A stretch of DNA of 64,000 bases from Deferribacter autotrophicus (GCF_008362905.1 NZ_VFJB01000004.1:248001-312000); one strand, 5' to 3'. Positions 51,101-61,415 are shown, counted from the first letter of the stretch. Translations and numbers: made by a program. The notes: a model not told the origin generated them from the letters alone.

Positions 51101-51302
51101 AAGGATGTTGCACAATACACAAACAAATATACTGAAGATTAACTATATACTTAATATATTGATAATAAAAAGATTGCTTCGCTTACGCTCCTCGTAATGA
51201 CAATAACATAAACGTCATTGCGAGGAGCGTAAGCGACGAAGCAATCTCTTTGTTTTTCAATGTGTTACAAAAATAAATGAACTCCTGTTGTGCAATATCC
51301 TT
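51101..51302 (+). mobile_element. MITE-like element with 15-bp terminal repeats
   Basis: AAGGATGTTGCACAA (51101-51115) and TTGTGCAATATCCTT (51288-51302) are inverted with one mismatch. The 202-bp element contains the repetitive palindrome at 51171-51247 and no gene. An identical right-end 15-mer is at 14556-14570. Confidence 0.6.
51171..51247 (+). repeat. Repetitive palindrome, copy B
   Basis: AGATTGCTTCGCTTACGCTC... (51171-51201) pairs with GTCATTGCGAGGAGCGTAAG... (51214-51247). It is the same family as 33030-33113. It is GC-rich within an AT-rich gap. Confidence 0.8.
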
Positions 51303-51314
51303 AACATCATTAAT

Positions 51315-51343
51315 AATTAGTTCTCACTTCTTCAGTGAGAACT
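51315..51343 (+). repeat. Hairpin upstream of the glycosyltransferase
   Basis: TTAGTTCTCAC (51315-51325) and GTGAGAACTAA (51333-51343) form an 11-bp stem with a 7-nt loop. TTGAAT (51351-51356) with TATCTT (51373-51378) after it may be the promoter of the glycosyltransferase gene. Confidence 0.5.
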
Positions 51344-51411
51344 AAAATAGTGTTGAATTTTACTACTATTTTAATATCTTATTTACCGCAACCACATTAG
51401 GAGGGGAATAA

Positions 51412-52551
51412 ATGAGAGTAGGTTTTATATCTACCTATCCTCCTATTGAATGTGGAATTGCTACTTACACCCAGTATTTAACCAATGCATTGGCAAAATT
51501 AAATACGGATATTTACATAATTTCTCATTATGGAGCAAACGGTAAAAACGTATTCCCTACCTTTGATTACAACGATCCAGATTTTGCAACAAAAACCTAT
51601 TCCATGATGGTAAGATTCACTCCAGACATTGTGCATATTCAACATGAATTTGCTCTTTACAGTGGTAAATTTGGAACAAATGTTATTCCATTAATTCTAA
51701 ACTTTAAATTATCAGAGATACCCGTTGTCACTACAATGCACACAGTTTATTCAGATATGTCAAAGGAACATAAAATCATAACAGAAGCTATACTGTACAG
51801 CTCTGATAAAATAATTGTTCATGAAAATTATCAAAAAGAAACCATCGAACAACTTTTTAATATTGACCTTTCAAAAAAGGTAGTTGTTATTCCTCATGGG
51901 GCAAGAAACATTGAACTTATTGTCAATGCAAAAAAAGAACTGCACCTTCCAGAAGATAAAATCGCTCTTCTGCAAATAGGTTATTTTAGACCTTCAAAAA
52001 ATTTTGAAATAACAATTGAAGTTTTCAACCAATTAGCGGAAAAATATAAAAACATAATACTGATAATTGCAGGTAAAGTCCGCGGAATCGAACATAAAGA
52101 TTACAGAGATAAACTTTTTAATCTCATTGAGCAGTCACCATTCAAGGATAGAATTTATCTTATAAGAGGTCAGCTATCCCAGAAAGCATTTGATACCGTA
52201 CTATCAGCATCCGATATTGTAATTCTACCTTACAAAATAAACTCGCAAAGTGGGATACTCGCACACTGTTTAGCATTTGGAAAACCGGTTATCACAAGCC
52301 AGACCCCTTCCATGGTTCAGACCCTTGCAAAATCAAAGTCTGGATTTGCTTGCAACAGTTTTGAAGAATACCTTGAAAAAACTTCAATGTTAATTGATAA
52401 TGAGCAATTAAGAAAAGATATGTCAAAAAATGCAAAAGACTATGTGAAAAATCATATTTCATGGGATATAATTGCAAAACTCCACTTAGACCTTTACGAA
52501 TCACTTACAAGAACACCTATTCACCATCCTCACATAATTACACTTGATTAG
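51412..52551 (+). CDS. GT4-family glycosyltransferase
   Basis: A 379-residue GT-B enzyme. The N-terminal part begins GFISTYPPIECGIATYTQYLTNAL with DIVHIQHEFALYSG. The donor-binding half shows LLQIGYFRPSKNF, IIAGKVRG, YLIRGQLSQKAFDTVLSASDIVILPYKINSQSGILAHCLAFGKPVI (E/S-x7-E-like region). The substrate sugar is probably mannose or glucose by family, but that is not shown. It is coupled to a GH130 phosphorylase just downstream, which suggests synthesis and turnover of the same oligosaccharide. Confidence 0.9.
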   Translation: MRVGFISTYPPIECGIATYTQYLTNALAKLNTDIYIISHYGANGKNVFPTFDYNDPDFATKTYSMMVRFTPDIVHIQHEFALYSGKFGTNVIPLILNFKLSEIPVVTTMHTVYSDMSKEHKIITEAILYSSDKIIVHENYQKETIEQLFNIDLSKKVVVIPHGARNIELIVNAKKELHLPEDKIALLQIGYFRPSKNFEITIEVFNQLAEKYKNIILIIAGKVRGIEHKDYRDKLFNLIEQSPFKDRIYLIRGQLSQKAFDTVLSASDIVILPYKINSQSGILAHCLAFGKPVITSQTPSMVQTLAKSKSGFACNSFEEYLEKTSMLIDNEQLRKDMSKNAKDYVKNHISWDIIAKLHLDLYESLTRTPIHHPHIITLD

Positions 52552-52561
52552 GAGGCATACC

Positions 52562-53497
52562 ATGGGAAAATTTGATATTTTCAAAAGGTATGAAAACAAT
52601 CCGATTATTACAAGGGATCACATACCATACAGATGCAATACAGTGTTTAACGCTGCAGCATGCGAATTTAACGGTAAAATCGTTTTACTGCTCAGAGTTG
52701 AAGATGTAAATGGTCACAGTCATCTTACTCTTGCCTACTCTGACGACGGTTACAATTTTAAGGTGGAAGATAATCCATGGATTCTACCAAGCGATGAAGA
52801 ACCTTTTGCCATATATGAAAAATATGGTGTTGAAGATCCAAGAATCACAAAAATAGGAGACACCTATTACATTACATATGTTGCTTTTGGCCCTTATGGG
52901 CCTCGTATCGGTATAGGTTTTACCAAAGATTTTACAACCTTTACAAGAATCGGTTTTGCTTCTGAAACGGATAATAAAGATGGTGTTCTCTTTCCTGAAA
53001 AAATAAATGGCAAATATTATCTTATAGATAGACCTGGAGGAATGGCTGGTGCCGGTGGTTCCCTATGGATAACTGAATCTCCAGATTTAATTCACTGGGG
53101 AAATGCAAAAGTTTTGATATCACCTGAGCCTGGGTGGGGAAATTACAAGCTAGGTGCATCAACTCCACCTATCAAAACTGAGAAGGGGTGGCTCCTTCTC
53201 TACCACGGAGTAAGAAAAACTGCAGGAGGGAATTTATACAGAGTGGGAGCATTACTGTTAGATTTAGAAAAACCATGGGAAGTTGTTAGATATACTCCCC
53301 ATTTTATTTTTGCTCCAAGAGAATTGTATGAAAGGATTGGGGATGTGCCAAATGTTGTATTCCCATGCGGCTGGATTGTAAAAAACGATAAAGTATTGAT
53401 ATACTACGGTGCAGCTGACACATATATATGTGTTGCAGAGACACAACTAGAAAAAATAGTGGAAAATTGTACAGCTGTCCCAAAGGAGTGTTACTGA
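52562..53497 (+). CDS. GH130-family mannoside phosphorylase-like glycosidase
   Basis: A 311-residue five-bladed beta-propeller of the GH130 family (beta-mannoside or mannosylglucose phosphorylase). The motif EKYGVEDPRITKIGDTYYITY contains the proton-donor Asp. VLLLRVEDVNGHSHLTLAYSDDGYNF and GWLLLYHGVRK are also typical. ATG 52562 has AGGAGG at 52550-52555; a start at 52544 would overlap the previous gene. GH130 enzymes cut beta-1,4-mannosyl bonds with phosphate; whether this one is a phosphorylase or hydrolase cannot be told. Confidence 0.9.
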   Translation: MGKFDIFKRYENNPIITRDHIPYRCNTVFNAAACEFNGKIVLLLRVEDVNGHSHLTLAYSDDGYNFKVEDNPWILPSDEEPFAIYEKYGVEDPRITKIGDTYYITYVAFGPYGPRIGIGFTKDFTTFTRIGFASETDNKDGVLFPEKINGKYYLIDRPGGMAGAGGSLWITESPDLIHWGNAKVLISPEPGWGNYKLGASTPPIKTEKGWLLLYHGVRKTAGGNLYRVGALLLDLEKPWEVVRYTPHFIFAPRELYERIGDVPNVVFPCGWIVKNDKVLIYYGAADTYICVAETQLEKIVENCTAVPKECY

Positions 53498-53664
53498 TGG
53501 ATGAAAAAACCAAAGCAGAAATATTAAGAAAAAAATACCTCTACAAAGAACTTTTATTAAAAGGAAAAATTAAAAATATTTCCATAGAAAATGCAAAAAA
53601 ACTTGCAGGTGTTGATACTGCCTATCACTTATACCAGAATCTAAACATAAAAAAAAGCCCTTAA
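53497..53664 (+). CDS. Small protein of unknown function (55 aa)
   Basis: A 55-residue protein: the first 40 residues are lysine- and leucine-rich helical (TKAEILRKKYLYKELLLKGK), followed by NAKKLAGVDTAYHLYQNL. Its ATG overlaps the GH130 stop (TGATG) and is preceded by AAAGGAG, so translation is likely. I do not recognise it. It ends in a terminator that also serves rpsU. Confidence 0.65.
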   Translation: MDEKTKAEILRKKYLYKELLLKGKIKNISIENAKKLAGVDTAYHLYQNLNIKKSP

Positions 53665-53680
53665 AAAAGGGCTTTTTTTT
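53651..53680. terminator. Bidirectional terminator between the GH130 operon and rpsU
   Basis: GCCCTT (53657-53662) and AAGGGC (53667-53672) form a hairpin with A and T tracts on both sides. It lies at the end of two convergent transcripts. Confidence 0.93.
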
Positions 53681-53897
53681 AATAGTACTTATATTTCTCT
53701 TTGAGCTTTCTGATAAGCTTTTGCTGCTTCCTTCTTGCCTTGAGAAGCTTCTTTCTTCTTACTTCTGTTGGTTTTTCATAATAAGTATGGCGTTTAATTT
53801 CACGAATCAGACCTTCTCTTTCAACCTTCTTTTTAAGAAGCTTCAAGGCAGAATCGATATTATCGCCATCAACCTTAACAATAGCGTTTACAGCCAA
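53679..53897 (-). CDS. rpsU: 30S ribosomal protein S21
   Basis: A 72-residue basic S21: VNAIVKVDGDNIDSALKLLKKKVEREGLIREIKRHTYYEKPTEVRRKKLLKARRK, the classic sequence. The start is TTG at 53897 with GGGGTGAT upstream; there is no ATG in range. The last bases overlap the terminator shared with the GH130 operon. It may influence initiation through the anti-Shine-Dalgarno region. Confidence 0.95.
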   Translation of the reverse strand: MAVNAIVKVDGDNIDSALKLLKKKVEREGLIREIKRHTYYEKPTEVRRKKLLKARRKQQKLIRKLKEKYKYY

Positions 53898-53921
53898 CTA
53901 AATCACCCCTTTTCTTTTATT

Positions 53922-56234
53922 TTATTTTTTTAAAACTAATTTAAATACTTCATCAATATTTTTCACTAAGTGGAAGCGGATATTCTCCTTAACATCAGAC
54001 GGTATATCTGTCAAGTCTTTCTTATTTTCTTCAGGCAAAATTACATCTTTTAGTTTTGCTCTGTGTGCAGCTAGCACCTTCTCTTTGATTCCACCTACTG
54101 GTAACACTTTTCCACGTAATGTAATCTCCCCTGTCATAGCAATTCTACAATTGACAGGTCTATCCGTAAGGGCAGACATAATGGCAGTCGCAATTGTAAT
54201 ACCTGCTGAAGGTCCATCCTTTGGAACAGCACCTTCTGGCACATGTATATGCATATCAAAATCTTTAAACTTATAATCAGGTATACCGTACTTGCCAGCT
54301 CTACTCTTTACAACTGTTAGAGCAGCCTGAGCAGATTCCTGCATAACTTCACCAATTTGACCAGTGATAGTCATTTTACCATTGCCATCAAAAATTGCCA
54401 CTTCTGTCTGTAATATTTCTCCACCATAAGGTGTCCATGCAAGTCCTGTCGCCACTCCTACCTCAAAGTCTTCTTCCACCTCTTCAACTCTAAATTTCTT
54501 TACACCCAGATATTTCTCTATATTTTTTGCACTTATTACCACCTGCTTTAACTTCTCATTACTTACAAGCTTTTTAACCCCTTTCCTAACAAGGGCAGCT
54601 ATTTCCCTCTCCAAATTTCTGACACCTGCTTCCCTTGTGTAATACCAAATCACATTGTAAATGGCTGAATCAGTTATTTTTATTTTTTCATCCTCAATGG
54701 AATGCTCTTTAAGTTGTTTGGGAATCAAAAATTTCTTCGCAATATTAAACTTTTCACTTTCTGTATATCCAGAAATTTGTATCACTTCCATTCTGTCAAG
54801 AAGTGCAGAAGGTATCGTTTCTGTAGTATTTGCTGTTGTTATAAAAAATACCTTTGAGAGATCAAATTCAACTTCGAGGTAATGATCCATAAATGCACTA
54901 TTCTGCTCAGGATCAAGAGCTTCAAGCAGAGCAGAAGCTGGATCTCCTCTAAAATCAGAACCAAGTTTATCAATCTCATCCAAAAGAAAAACAGGATTCA
55001 TACTTTTTGCTTTTCTCATTGACTGAATCAATTTCCCTGGAAGTGCACCGATGTATGTTCTTCTATGCCCTCTTATTTCTGCTTCATCCCTTACACCACC
55101 TAAACTTATACGAACAAATTTACGCCCCAAGGACTCAGCAATCGATTTAGCTAGAGAAGTTTTCCCCACTCCAGGAGGACCAACAAAGCACAGAATTGGA
55201 CCTTTAATATCCGGAGATACCTTTCTAACTGCAAGAAACTCTAATATCCTTTCCTTAACCTTCTCCAAACCATAGTGATCTCTATCTAAAATTTCCTCTG
55301 CTTTCTTAATATCTATTTTATCCTCAGTGTATATCCCCCAAGGCAAACTTGTAAGCCAATCAAGATAATTCCTCACAACTGTTGACTCAGCACTCATCGG
55401 AGGCATTATTTTTAATTTTTTCAACTCACGTTCTGCCTTTTCCCGTACTTCATCAGGCATATCCAGACTTTTAATCTTGGATTCCAATTCTTCCAGATCT
55501 GCCTTTAAATCATCATCTCTACCAAGTTCCTTTTGTATAGCTTTTATTTGCTCATTGAGATAATACTCTCTTTGAGCTTTCGACATCTGTGCCTTAACTC
55601 TGTGTTTTATCCTCTCATCAATCTTTGCAATCTCTATCTCTGTTTGCAATATTTCTATAAGTTTTTCAGCTCGCTCTTCCACAATATTTATATCTAAAAT
55701 AGTTTGCAGCTCATTAAGCCTAAATTGTAAATTTGAAGCAATGAGATACACAAGTTTATTCAGGTCACTAATATCTTTTAAGGTATCATAGATATCAGCT
55801 GGAATTTTCTTGGAAATTTTCATGTATTCTTCAAAAGTTTTTAAAAGTGTTTCCTTCAATGGGGCCAAGACAGATTCATTCAAAACTTCATCTAACAACT
55901 CTTCCACTTCCACAAAAGTTGTTTCATCATCATCTATATAATTTACAATCCTGGCTCTCTTAACCCCTTCGACCAAAATTTTTATGGTATTATCTGGAAG
56001 TTTTAAAACCTGCAGTATTTCAGCAACAACACCAACTTCATATATATCGCCTTTTTTAGGTTTATCTATTTGTGAATCCTTTTGTAATGTTAAAAATATT
56101 CTTTTATCAGTTTCTTCCGCCACCTTTACAGCAGATACTGATTTTGGTCTTCCTACAAAAACAGGGACTATCATATATGGAAAAACAACTAAATCCCTTA
56201 AAGGAATTAAAGGGTACTGTTCAATCTGTGCCAT
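53922..56234 (-). CDS. lon: ATP-dependent Lon protease
   Basis: A 770-residue cytosolic protease that degrades misfolded and regulatory proteins. The N-terminal substrate-binding domain starts [23 protein letters not shown]. The AAA module has Walker [13 protein letters not shown]. The catalytic dyad is Ser676 in [10 protein letters not shown] and Lys719 in GGIKEKV. The length is close to the standard 780. ATG 56234 is followed by the usual start of LonA. It is a separate transcription unit from the clpXP operon, 106 nt downstream of clpX. Confidence 0.97.
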   Translation of the reverse strand: MAQIEQYPLIPLRDLVVFPYMIVPVFVGRPKSVSAVKVAEETDKRIFLTLQKDSQIDKPKKGDIYEVGVVAEILQVLKLPDNTIKILVEGVKRARIVNYIDDDETTFVEVEELLDEVLNESVLAPLKETLLKTFEEYMKISKKIPADIYDTLKDISDLNKLVYLIASNLQFRLNELQTILDINIVEERAEKLIEILQTEIEIAKIDERIKHRVKAQMSKAQREYYLNEQIKAIQKELGRDDDLKADLEELESKIKSLDMPDEVREKAERELKKLKIMPPMSAESTVVRNYLDWLTSLPWGIYTEDKIDIKKAEEILDRDHYGLEKVKERILEFLAVRKVSPDIKGPILCFVGPPGVGKTSLAKSIAESLGRKFVRISLGGVRDEAEIRGHRRTYIGALPGKLIQSMRKAKSMNPVFLLDEIDKLGSDFRGDPASALLEALDPEQNSAFMDHYLEVEFDLSKVFFITTANTTETIPSALLDRMEVIQISGYTESEKFNIAKKFLIPKQLKEHSIEDEKIKITDSAIYNVIWYYTREAGVRNLEREIAALVRKGVKKLVSNEKLKQVVISAKNIEKYLGVKKFRVEEVEEDFEVGVATGLAWTPYGGEILQTEVAIFDGNGKMTITGQIGEVMQESAQAALTVVKSRAGKYGIPDYKFKDFDMHIHVPEGAVPKDGPSAGITIATAIMSALTDRPVNCRIAMTGEITLRGKVLPVGGIKEKVLAAHRAKLKDVILPEENKKDLTDIPSDVKENIRFHLVKNIDEVFKLVLKK

Positions 56235-56320
56235 ATTTTACCTCTTTTGATTTTTTGAATAAATATCTTAGCAATGAGTTTTTTGACTTTTTTATGAACA
56301 GCAAAATTTGTTTAAGCTTA

Positions 56321-56341
56321 AAGCTGGCTTTATGCCAGCTT
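56321..56341 (-). terminator. Hairpin at the end of clpX
   Basis: AAGCTGGC (56321-56328) and GCCAGCTT (56334-56341) form an 8-bp stem overlapping the clpX stop codon. The following sequence on the minus strand is only weakly T-rich. Confidence 0.5.
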
Positions 56342-57573
56342 TAAGCTGATTCCTGTTTATTTTCAAACATTAGAATTGGCTCTGCCTGCTTATTAATAAC
56401 ATCTTCTGTTATAATACACTCTTGCAACCCTTCCATCGATGGAATTTTATACATCAAATCAAGCATAGCCTCTTCTATAATAGACCTCAACCCTCTTGCA
56501 CCTGTCTTCCTTGCAATAGCCTTTTTGGCAATAGCTCTCAATGCACCTTGGGTGAAAGTAAGTTTCACATTGTCAAACTTAAATATCTCCTGAAACTGCT
56601 TAACAAGTGAATTCTTAGGCTCCACAAGTATCTTAATTAACGCATCTTCATCAAGATCTTGCAATGTAGCAATTACAGGTAATCTGCCCACAAATTCTGG
56701 GATTAAACCATATTTAATCAAATCTTCAGGCTGAACTTCCTTTAAAATCTCATCCCTTGTCATATCACTTGTGCTTTTTATATCAGTACCAAAGCCAAGG
56801 GTCTTCTTACCGATTCTTCTCTTAATCACATCTTCAAGACCAGCAAATGCTCCACCACAAATAAAAAGTATATTTGTAGTATCAATCTGAATATACTCCT
56901 GATGAGGATGCTTCCTTCCACCCTGAGGAGGGATATTTGCCACAGTCCCTTCAATAATTTTTAATAACGCTTGTTGAACACCTTCTCCACTAACATCCCT
57001 CGTAATTGAAGGGCTATCAGTTTTTCTGGATATTTTATCAATCTCATCTATGAAAATTATCCCTTTTGAAGCCCTTTCTACATCATAATCTGCAGCCTGA
57101 ATAAGCTTCAGCACCACATTTTCAACATCCTCACCCACATAACCTGCTTCAGTAAGGGTAGTTGCATCAGCAATGGCAAATGGAACATTTAAAATCTTTG
57201 CAAGTGTTCTAGCAAGAAGTGTTTTACCTGTCCCAGTGGGACCCATCATCAAAATATTTGATTTTTCAATCTCAACATCTGACTTAGCACCAAAAAGTAT
57301 CCTTTTATAATGGTTGTATACAGCTACACTTAAAACCTTCTTAGCATCTTCCTGCCCAACAACATATTCATCAAGCTTAGCTTTGATTTCCTCAGGTCTA
57401 AGAAGCTTTATCTCTTTATCTTTATCTTCTTCAGTTATATCTTCATGTAAAATTTCTGAACACAACTCTACACATTCATCGCAAATATATACATTGGGAC
57501 CTGCAATCAACTTTTTAACTTCATCCTGATGCTTACCACAGAATGAACAATATAAATTTTCCTTGTTTTTCAT
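56341..57573 (-). CDS. clpX: ClpX ATPase subunit of the ClpXP protease
   Basis: A 410-residue AAA unfoldase that feeds substrates to ClpP. The zinc-binding domain [11 protein letters not shown]...CDECVELC opens it. Walker A is [16 protein letters not shown], and [27 protein letters not shown] and RGLRSIIEE are typical of ClpX. The IGF-like ClpP-docking loop is [10 protein letters not shown]. It is in the usual order tig-clpP-clpX on the minus strand, 70 nt after clpP. Confidence 0.97.
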   Translation of the reverse strand: MKNKENLYCSFCGKHQDEVKKLIAGPNVYICDECVELCSEILHEDITEEDKDKEIKLLRPEEIKAKLDEYVVGQEDAKKVLSVAVYNHYKRILFGAKSDVEIEKSNILMMGPTGTGKTLLARTLAKILNVPFAIADATTLTEAGYVGEDVENVVLKLIQAADYDVERASKGIIFIDEIDKISRKTDSPSITRDVSGEGVQQALLKIIEGTVANIPPQGGRKHPHQEYIQIDTTNILFICGGAFAGLEDVIKRRIGKKTLGFGTDIKSTSDMTRDEILKEVQPEDLIKYGLIPEFVGRLPVIATLQDLDEDALIKILVEPKNSLVKQFQEIFKFDNVKLTFTQGALRAIAKKAIARKTGARGLRSIIEEAMLDLMYKIPSMEGLQECIITEDVINKQAEPILMFENKQESA

Positions 57574-57643
57574 AGATTACACCTCATTAATAAGAACTGT
57601 TTTGAAACACTCTAAATAGAAAATAGAGAAAAAAGCTATAATA

Positions 57644-58231
57644 TCAACCCCTTTTTTCTATACATTCGTCAATAAGGCCATATTCTTTAGCCTCAATGGC
57701 ACTCATAAAAAAGTCTCTATCAGAATCCTTGTCTATCTGCTTCTCACTTTTGCCTGTATTTTCGGCTAAGATTCTATTTATCATTTTTTTCATTCTTAAT
57801 ATTTCCTGGGCATGAATTTCAATATCTTTAGCCTGCCCCTGAAATCCACCAAGAGGTTGATGTATCATAATCCTTGCATGTGGTAGAGCAAACCTTTTAC
57901 CTTTCGCTCCACTTGATAAAAGTACAGCAGCCATACTTGCAGCCTGACCGATACAAATTGTAGTTACATCAGGCTTGATATAATTCATTGTATCATAAAT
58001 TGCCAAACCACTAGTAATTACTCCGCCAGGGCTATTTATATAAAGATAAATATCCTTATCTGGATCCTCAGCTTCCAAAAACAACATTTGAGCTATAACA
58101 ACATTCGCCACATTATCATCTATTGTAGTCCCTATAAAAATGATCCTGTCTTTGAGCAATCTTGAGTAAATATCGTAAGCTCTTTCACCTCTACCAGTTT
58201 GCTCAATGACATAAGGAATATAAAAACTCAT
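57644..58231 (-). CDS. clpP: ClpP serine protease subunit
   Basis: A 195-residue protease subunit that forms the tetradecameric chamber. The catalytic serine is in [14 protein letters not shown], the histidine in [11 protein letters not shown], and a later Asp ([13 protein letters not shown]). ATG 58231 is 2 nt after the tig stop; the GTG at 58237 would overlap it. It begins [34 protein letters not shown], the standard N-terminus. Confidence 0.97.
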   Translation of the reverse strand: MSFYIPYVIEQTGRGERAYDIYSRLLKDRIIFIGTTIDDNVANVVIAQMLFLEAEDPDKDIYLYINSPGGVITSGLAIYDTMNYIKPDVTTICIGQAASMAAVLLSSGAKGKRFALPHARIMIHQPLGGFQGQAKDIEIHAQEILRMKKMINRILAENTGKSEKQIDKDSDRDFFMSAIEAKEYGLIDECIEKRG

Positions 58232-58233
58232 AA

Positions 58234-59601
58234 TCACTCACCTTTACTTTCTTCAGGTTGATTTTTATTTTCCTCTTTTTCTTTATTCATCTTTTCTCTT
58301 TCTTCTTTAGTAATAATCTTTTCTTCAATCTTATTTTTACTAAAAAGGAATTCAAATATCTTATCTGTCAGAATATTATTTTTCAAATTGTTGATTCCAC
58401 CAAATCTCTCAAGCTCTTTTTTGTATTCATCAACATTTCTTTTAAGTTTATTAGCCAACTCTTCAATTTTTTTATCAACTTCTTCATCAGTTACTTCAAT
58501 TTTCTCTTTCTCAGCAATTTTATTTAAAATAAGTGCACTTTTAATCTGCTTTTCAGCGAGATTCCAGTACTCTTCAATAAGTTTATCTTTATTCAATCCA
58601 AGCTGATCAGGGTTTACTCCATACATATATTGATACTGCTGCAGAGTCTGCGTAGCAAGTCTCTCAGCCTGATCCCTAACAAGAGTGTCAGGCACATCAA
58701 AAGGATTTTCTTCTATCAGCTTTTCAATAATTTTGTCATACAGGTTTTCTTTTGCAATTTGCTCAGTTTCTTCTTCAAGATCCTTTCTCACTTTTGCCTT
58801 TAAATCTTCAAGGGTCTCACACTCTTCATCAACATCTTTAGCAAAATCATCATTAAGCTCAGGCTCAACTTTTCTTTTCACTTCTTTAACACTGATTTTA
58901 AAAACTGCCTTTTTCCCAGCAAGACTTTTTTCAAAATAATCTTCAGGGAATGTAACCTCTACTTCAAACTCATCCCCTTTTTTATGGCCAATAATCCCTT
59001 TCTCAAACTCTTCTAGCAATGTCTTTGAGCCCACAACAAAGCTGTAATCCTTAGCACTTCCTCCATCAAAAGGCTCACCATCAATAAACCCTTCAAAATC
59101 TATAACAACCATATCACCATCTTGCACTTCAGCATCATCTGCAGGTTCATATGATATATTTTGCATTCTTAATTTTTCTAAAACTTTATCAACATCCTCA
59201 TCTGCAACTTCATCCTTTTCCTTAACAAACTCATACCCTTCATATTTCTCTACATCATACTCTGGAAAAACATCCACATAAACTTTAAAAGTAATAGGTT
59301 CCCCTTCTTCAAAATTGACATCTCTTACATCTGGAGAATTAAGCGGATTAATTTTATGCTCACTCAAAGCTTGCACAATTGATTCATTTATAACCTTTTC
59401 AAGAGCATTCACACTTATACGATGTTTAAATTGTTTTAAAACTACACTTTTTGGTGCTTTTCCTTTTCTAAAACCAGGGATATTCACCGTAGGTGCAATT
59501 TTTCTATATTCAGCTTCAAAAGCTTCATTATATTTTTCCACAGGAATTTCAATAGATAGTTCTTTTTGTGATTTTTCAGCGTTTTTTACTTCAACTTTCA
59601 T
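58234..59601 (-). CDS. tig: Trigger factor
   Basis: A ribosome-bound chaperone and peptidyl-prolyl isomerase of 455 residues. The N-terminal ribosome-binding signature is [14 protein letters not shown]. The FKBP-like domain ([48 protein letters not shown]) follows, then a helical C-terminal arm domain. The tail is strongly charged ([24 protein letters not shown]), a little longer than in E. coli. It heads the tig-clpP-clpX operon. Confidence 0.97.
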   Translation of the reverse strand: MKVEVKNAEKSQKELSIEIPVEKYNEAFEAEYRKIAPTVNIPGFRKGKAPKSVVLKQFKHRISVNALEKVINESIVQALSEHKINPLNSPDVRDVNFEEGEPITFKVYVDVFPEYDVEKYEGYEFVKEKDEVADEDVDKVLEKLRMQNISYEPADDAEVQDGDMVVIDFEGFIDGEPFDGGSAKDYSFVVGSKTLLEEFEKGIIGHKKGDEFEVEVTFPEDYFEKSLAGKKAVFKISVKEVKRKVEPELNDDFAKDVDEECETLEDLKAKVRKDLEEETEQIAKENLYDKIIEKLIEENPFDVPDTLVRDQAERLATQTLQQYQYMYGVNPDQLGLNKDKLIEEYWNLAEKQIKSALILNKIAEKEKIEVTDEEVDKKIEELANKLKRNVDEYKKELERFGGINNLKNNILTDKIFEFLFSKNKIEEKIITKEEREKMNKEKEENKNQPEESKGE

Positions 59602-59638
59602 AATCTCCCCTTTTCAACAGGATTTTTATATAGAAAAA

Positions 59639-59711
59639 AGCGGGTGACGGGACTCGAACCCGCGACCTCAACCTTGGCAAGGTCACGCTCTACCAACTGA
59701 GCTACACCCGC
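59639..59711 (-). tRNA. tRNA-Gly (GCC)
   Basis: Read on the minus strand the acceptor stem GCGGGTG/CACCCGC is intact. The D arm is GCTCAGTTGGTAGAGC, the anticodon loop TTGCCAA gives GCC, and the T arm is present with TTCGAGTC. The discriminator is U, as usual for tRNA-Gly. CCA is not encoded. Confidence 0.95.
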
Positions 59712-59727
59712 TTAATTCGCACCCTTA

Positions 59728-59809
59728 TGCGAGTGGAGGGACTCGAACCCCCACGCCGGGTGGCACTAGATCCTAAGTCTAGCGCGTCTACCAGTTCCGC
59801 CACACTCGC
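59728..59809 (-). tRNA. tRNA-Leu (UAG)
   Basis: Acceptor stem GCGAGTG/CACTCGC with discriminator A. The anticodon arm CTAGA-CTTAGGA-TCTAG gives UAG. A long variable arm is present, as expected for a class II tRNA-Leu. It is 82 nt; CCA is not encoded. Confidence 0.95.
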
Positions 59810-59824
59810 AAAAAAAATAATAAG

Positions 59825-59898
59825 GGTGAGTGACGGGACTTGAACCCGCGACCGCTGGGGCCACAACCCAGTGCTCTACCAACTGAGCTACACCCACC
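59825..59898 (-). tRNA. tRNA-His (GUG)
   Basis: The acceptor stem is 8 bp (GGTGGGTG with CACTCACC), including the extra G at -1 paired with C73 that marks tRNA-His. The anticodon loop TTGTGGC gives GTG. Confidence 0.95.
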
Positions 59899-59908
59899 AC
59901 AAAAAAAA

Positions 59909-59982
<74 letters not shown>

Positions 59983-60039
59983 ATTGCATTTCGGACTGAT
60001 ATCAATAGCAAAACAAAATAATGTTGTCAACTAAATTTT

Positions 60040-60336
60040 TCATTTACAACTTGGATCGACACCTGTTACTTCGATTAGCTTTTCTACAATAGCTTTTACA
60101 TCCTCATCTACCACATAGTAACAAACTGTAGTTCCTTCTCTTTTACAATCAAGTATCCCTTTATTTTTCAAAGCAATTAGATGTTGACTTGTGGTAGCTT
60201 GAGGGATCTTTAAACCTTCACAAATTTTAGAAACATTACATTCATTATTCAATAAACCAATAACAATCTGCAATCTTACTGGATGTCCAAGTACTTTGAA
60301 TTTTTCTGCATAAGTTTCCAGCCATTTTTTATCCAT
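60040..60336 (-). CDS. ArsR/SmtB-family regulator
   Basis: A 98-residue winged-helix repressor closely similar to the efflux regulator at 40699-40974: FKVLGHPVRLQIVIGLLNNECNVSKICEGLKIPQATTSQHLIALKNKGILDCKREGTTVCYYV. There are five cysteines (NECNV, SKIC, LDC, TVCY and the C-terminal PSCK). A metal or thiol sensor is suggested. The operator-like motif at 60356 is the same as that of the efflux operon, so the two may cross-regulate. It is not linked to a transporter here; tRNA genes follow. Confidence 0.88.
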   Translation of the reverse strand: MDKKWLETYAEKFKVLGHPVRLQIVIGLLNNECNVSKICEGLKIPQATTSQHLIALKNKGILDCKREGTTVCYYVVDEDVKAIVEKLIEVTGVDPSCK

Positions 60337-60355
60337 TTAAACCCCCAACATCTGA

Positions 60356-60386
60356 ATATGCAAGTATATAAATATTAAATATGCAA
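60356..60386 (-). promoter_or_regulatory. ArsR operator candidate in front of the second regulator
   Basis: ATATGCANNNATATAAATAT (60356-60375) matches 40989-41008. ATATGCAA also occurs twice as a direct repeat (60356-60363 and 60379-60386). It lies 20 nt upstream of the start codon. Confidence 0.6.
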
Positions 60387-60414
60387 ATCAATAAAAACTT
60401 ACACACCCATTTGT

Positions 60415-61008
60415 TTAATATGTGCTAATTACCCCTATAATGCCTTCTCTAATATAATGCACGGAGATTGCTGCAAGGATCAAACCAACAACCTTTGTAA
60501 TAACATTTGTAACATTTTTCCCTAAAAGCTCCAAAATTTCTCTTCCAAAATACAATATCAAATAGGTAAAAACAAAAGATATTATACCTGAAATTAACGT
60601 AGGTATCACACCTACTGTCCCTGTCAATACTATCGTAGCGGTAACTACTCCAGGTCCTACCATTAACGGGGTAGCAAATGGCACAACACCAGTCCCTGCG
60701 CTACTATACTGCTTTTCATCATTACCAAAAATAATCTGAATGGAAATCAGCAGAAAAAGCAATCCACCGGCCACTCTAAAATCATGTACATCTATACCAA
60801 AAAGCCATAAGATACTGCTACCGGCAATCGTAAAAATACCAAGTAAAATAAAACCAACCAATACCGATTTATTTAAAAGACTTTTCCTTTCAGAAACCGT
60901 CATCCCACTCGTGAGCGCCATATACACTGGAACAAGTCCAATAGGATCAATCACCAAAAAAAGCGTTGTTATTGATTTAAAATACAAAATTAAAAATTCT
61001 TTCATCAC
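60415..61008 (-). CDS. MarC/SnatA-family membrane protein
   Basis: A 197-residue integral membrane protein with six helices. The starts SITTLFLVIDPIGLVPVYMALTSGMT and GTGVVPFATPLMVGPGVVTATIVLTG are diagnostic of the MarC/YhgN family. Members have been linked to amino acid transport, but the real function is not settled. It overlaps the RseC-like gene by 4 nt, so they are cotranscribed with the M48 protease and DMT genes upstream. Confidence 0.9.
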   Translation of the reverse strand: MMKEFLILYFKSITTLFLVIDPIGLVPVYMALTSGMTVSERKSLLNKSVLVGFILLGIFTIAGSSILWLFGIDVHDFRVAGGLLFLLISIQIIFGNDEKQYSSAGTGVVPFATPLMVGPGVVTATIVLTGTVGVIPTLISGIISFVFTYLILYFGREILELLGKNVTNVITKVVGLILAAISVHYIREGIIGVISTY

Positions 61009-61415
61009 ACCTTCTCTATTTTTATATCTATTTTCTTTTTTCCATAAACCATCTTTAAAAGTATAAAATATATTATCACACCAAAAAGAGAAAAAGCGGG
61101 AGTAAAAATTTCAGAAAAACTAAAAATTTTCGTTATAATACCACCTATAATCGCAAAAACAAGCAAAATAGCAATAGGCAGAATATAAACAAGTAAAGCC
61201 GACTTTAAAACCGTTTTATCCTCTATATAAACCTTTACCGTATCTCCCACATCTATACCATCAATCAAATCAAAATCAAACACATTGGACTCTTCTGTAA
61301 TTCCACAACTATCTTTATGCTCGCAGGCATGGCACCCAAGTTGTTTACCAAACTGTATAAACATTCTTCGATTTTCAATTTTGACAACCGTACCCGTATG
61401 CTCTTTAAACGCCAT
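61005..61415 (-). CDS. RseC/MucC-like membrane protein (SoxR-reducing system family)
   Basis: A 136-residue protein: an N-terminal cytosolic beta-domain with the cysteine cluster CHACEHKDSCG at 28-38, and two C-terminal membrane helices (SALLVYILPIAILLVFAIIGGI and IFTPAFSLFGVIIYFILLKMVYG). This is the RseC/MucC pattern (PF04246), associated with electron transfer (Rnf, Rsx) and sigma-E control in other bacteria. No rnf genes are in the window. It overlaps MarC and the M48 gene. Confidence 0.87.
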   Translation of the reverse strand: MAFKEHTGTVVKIENRRMFIQFGKQLGCHACEHKDSCGITEESNVFDFDLIDGIDVGDTVKVYIEDKTVLKSALLVYILPIAILLVFAIIGGIITKIFSFSEIFTPAFSLFGVIIYFILLKMVYGKKKIDIKIEKV

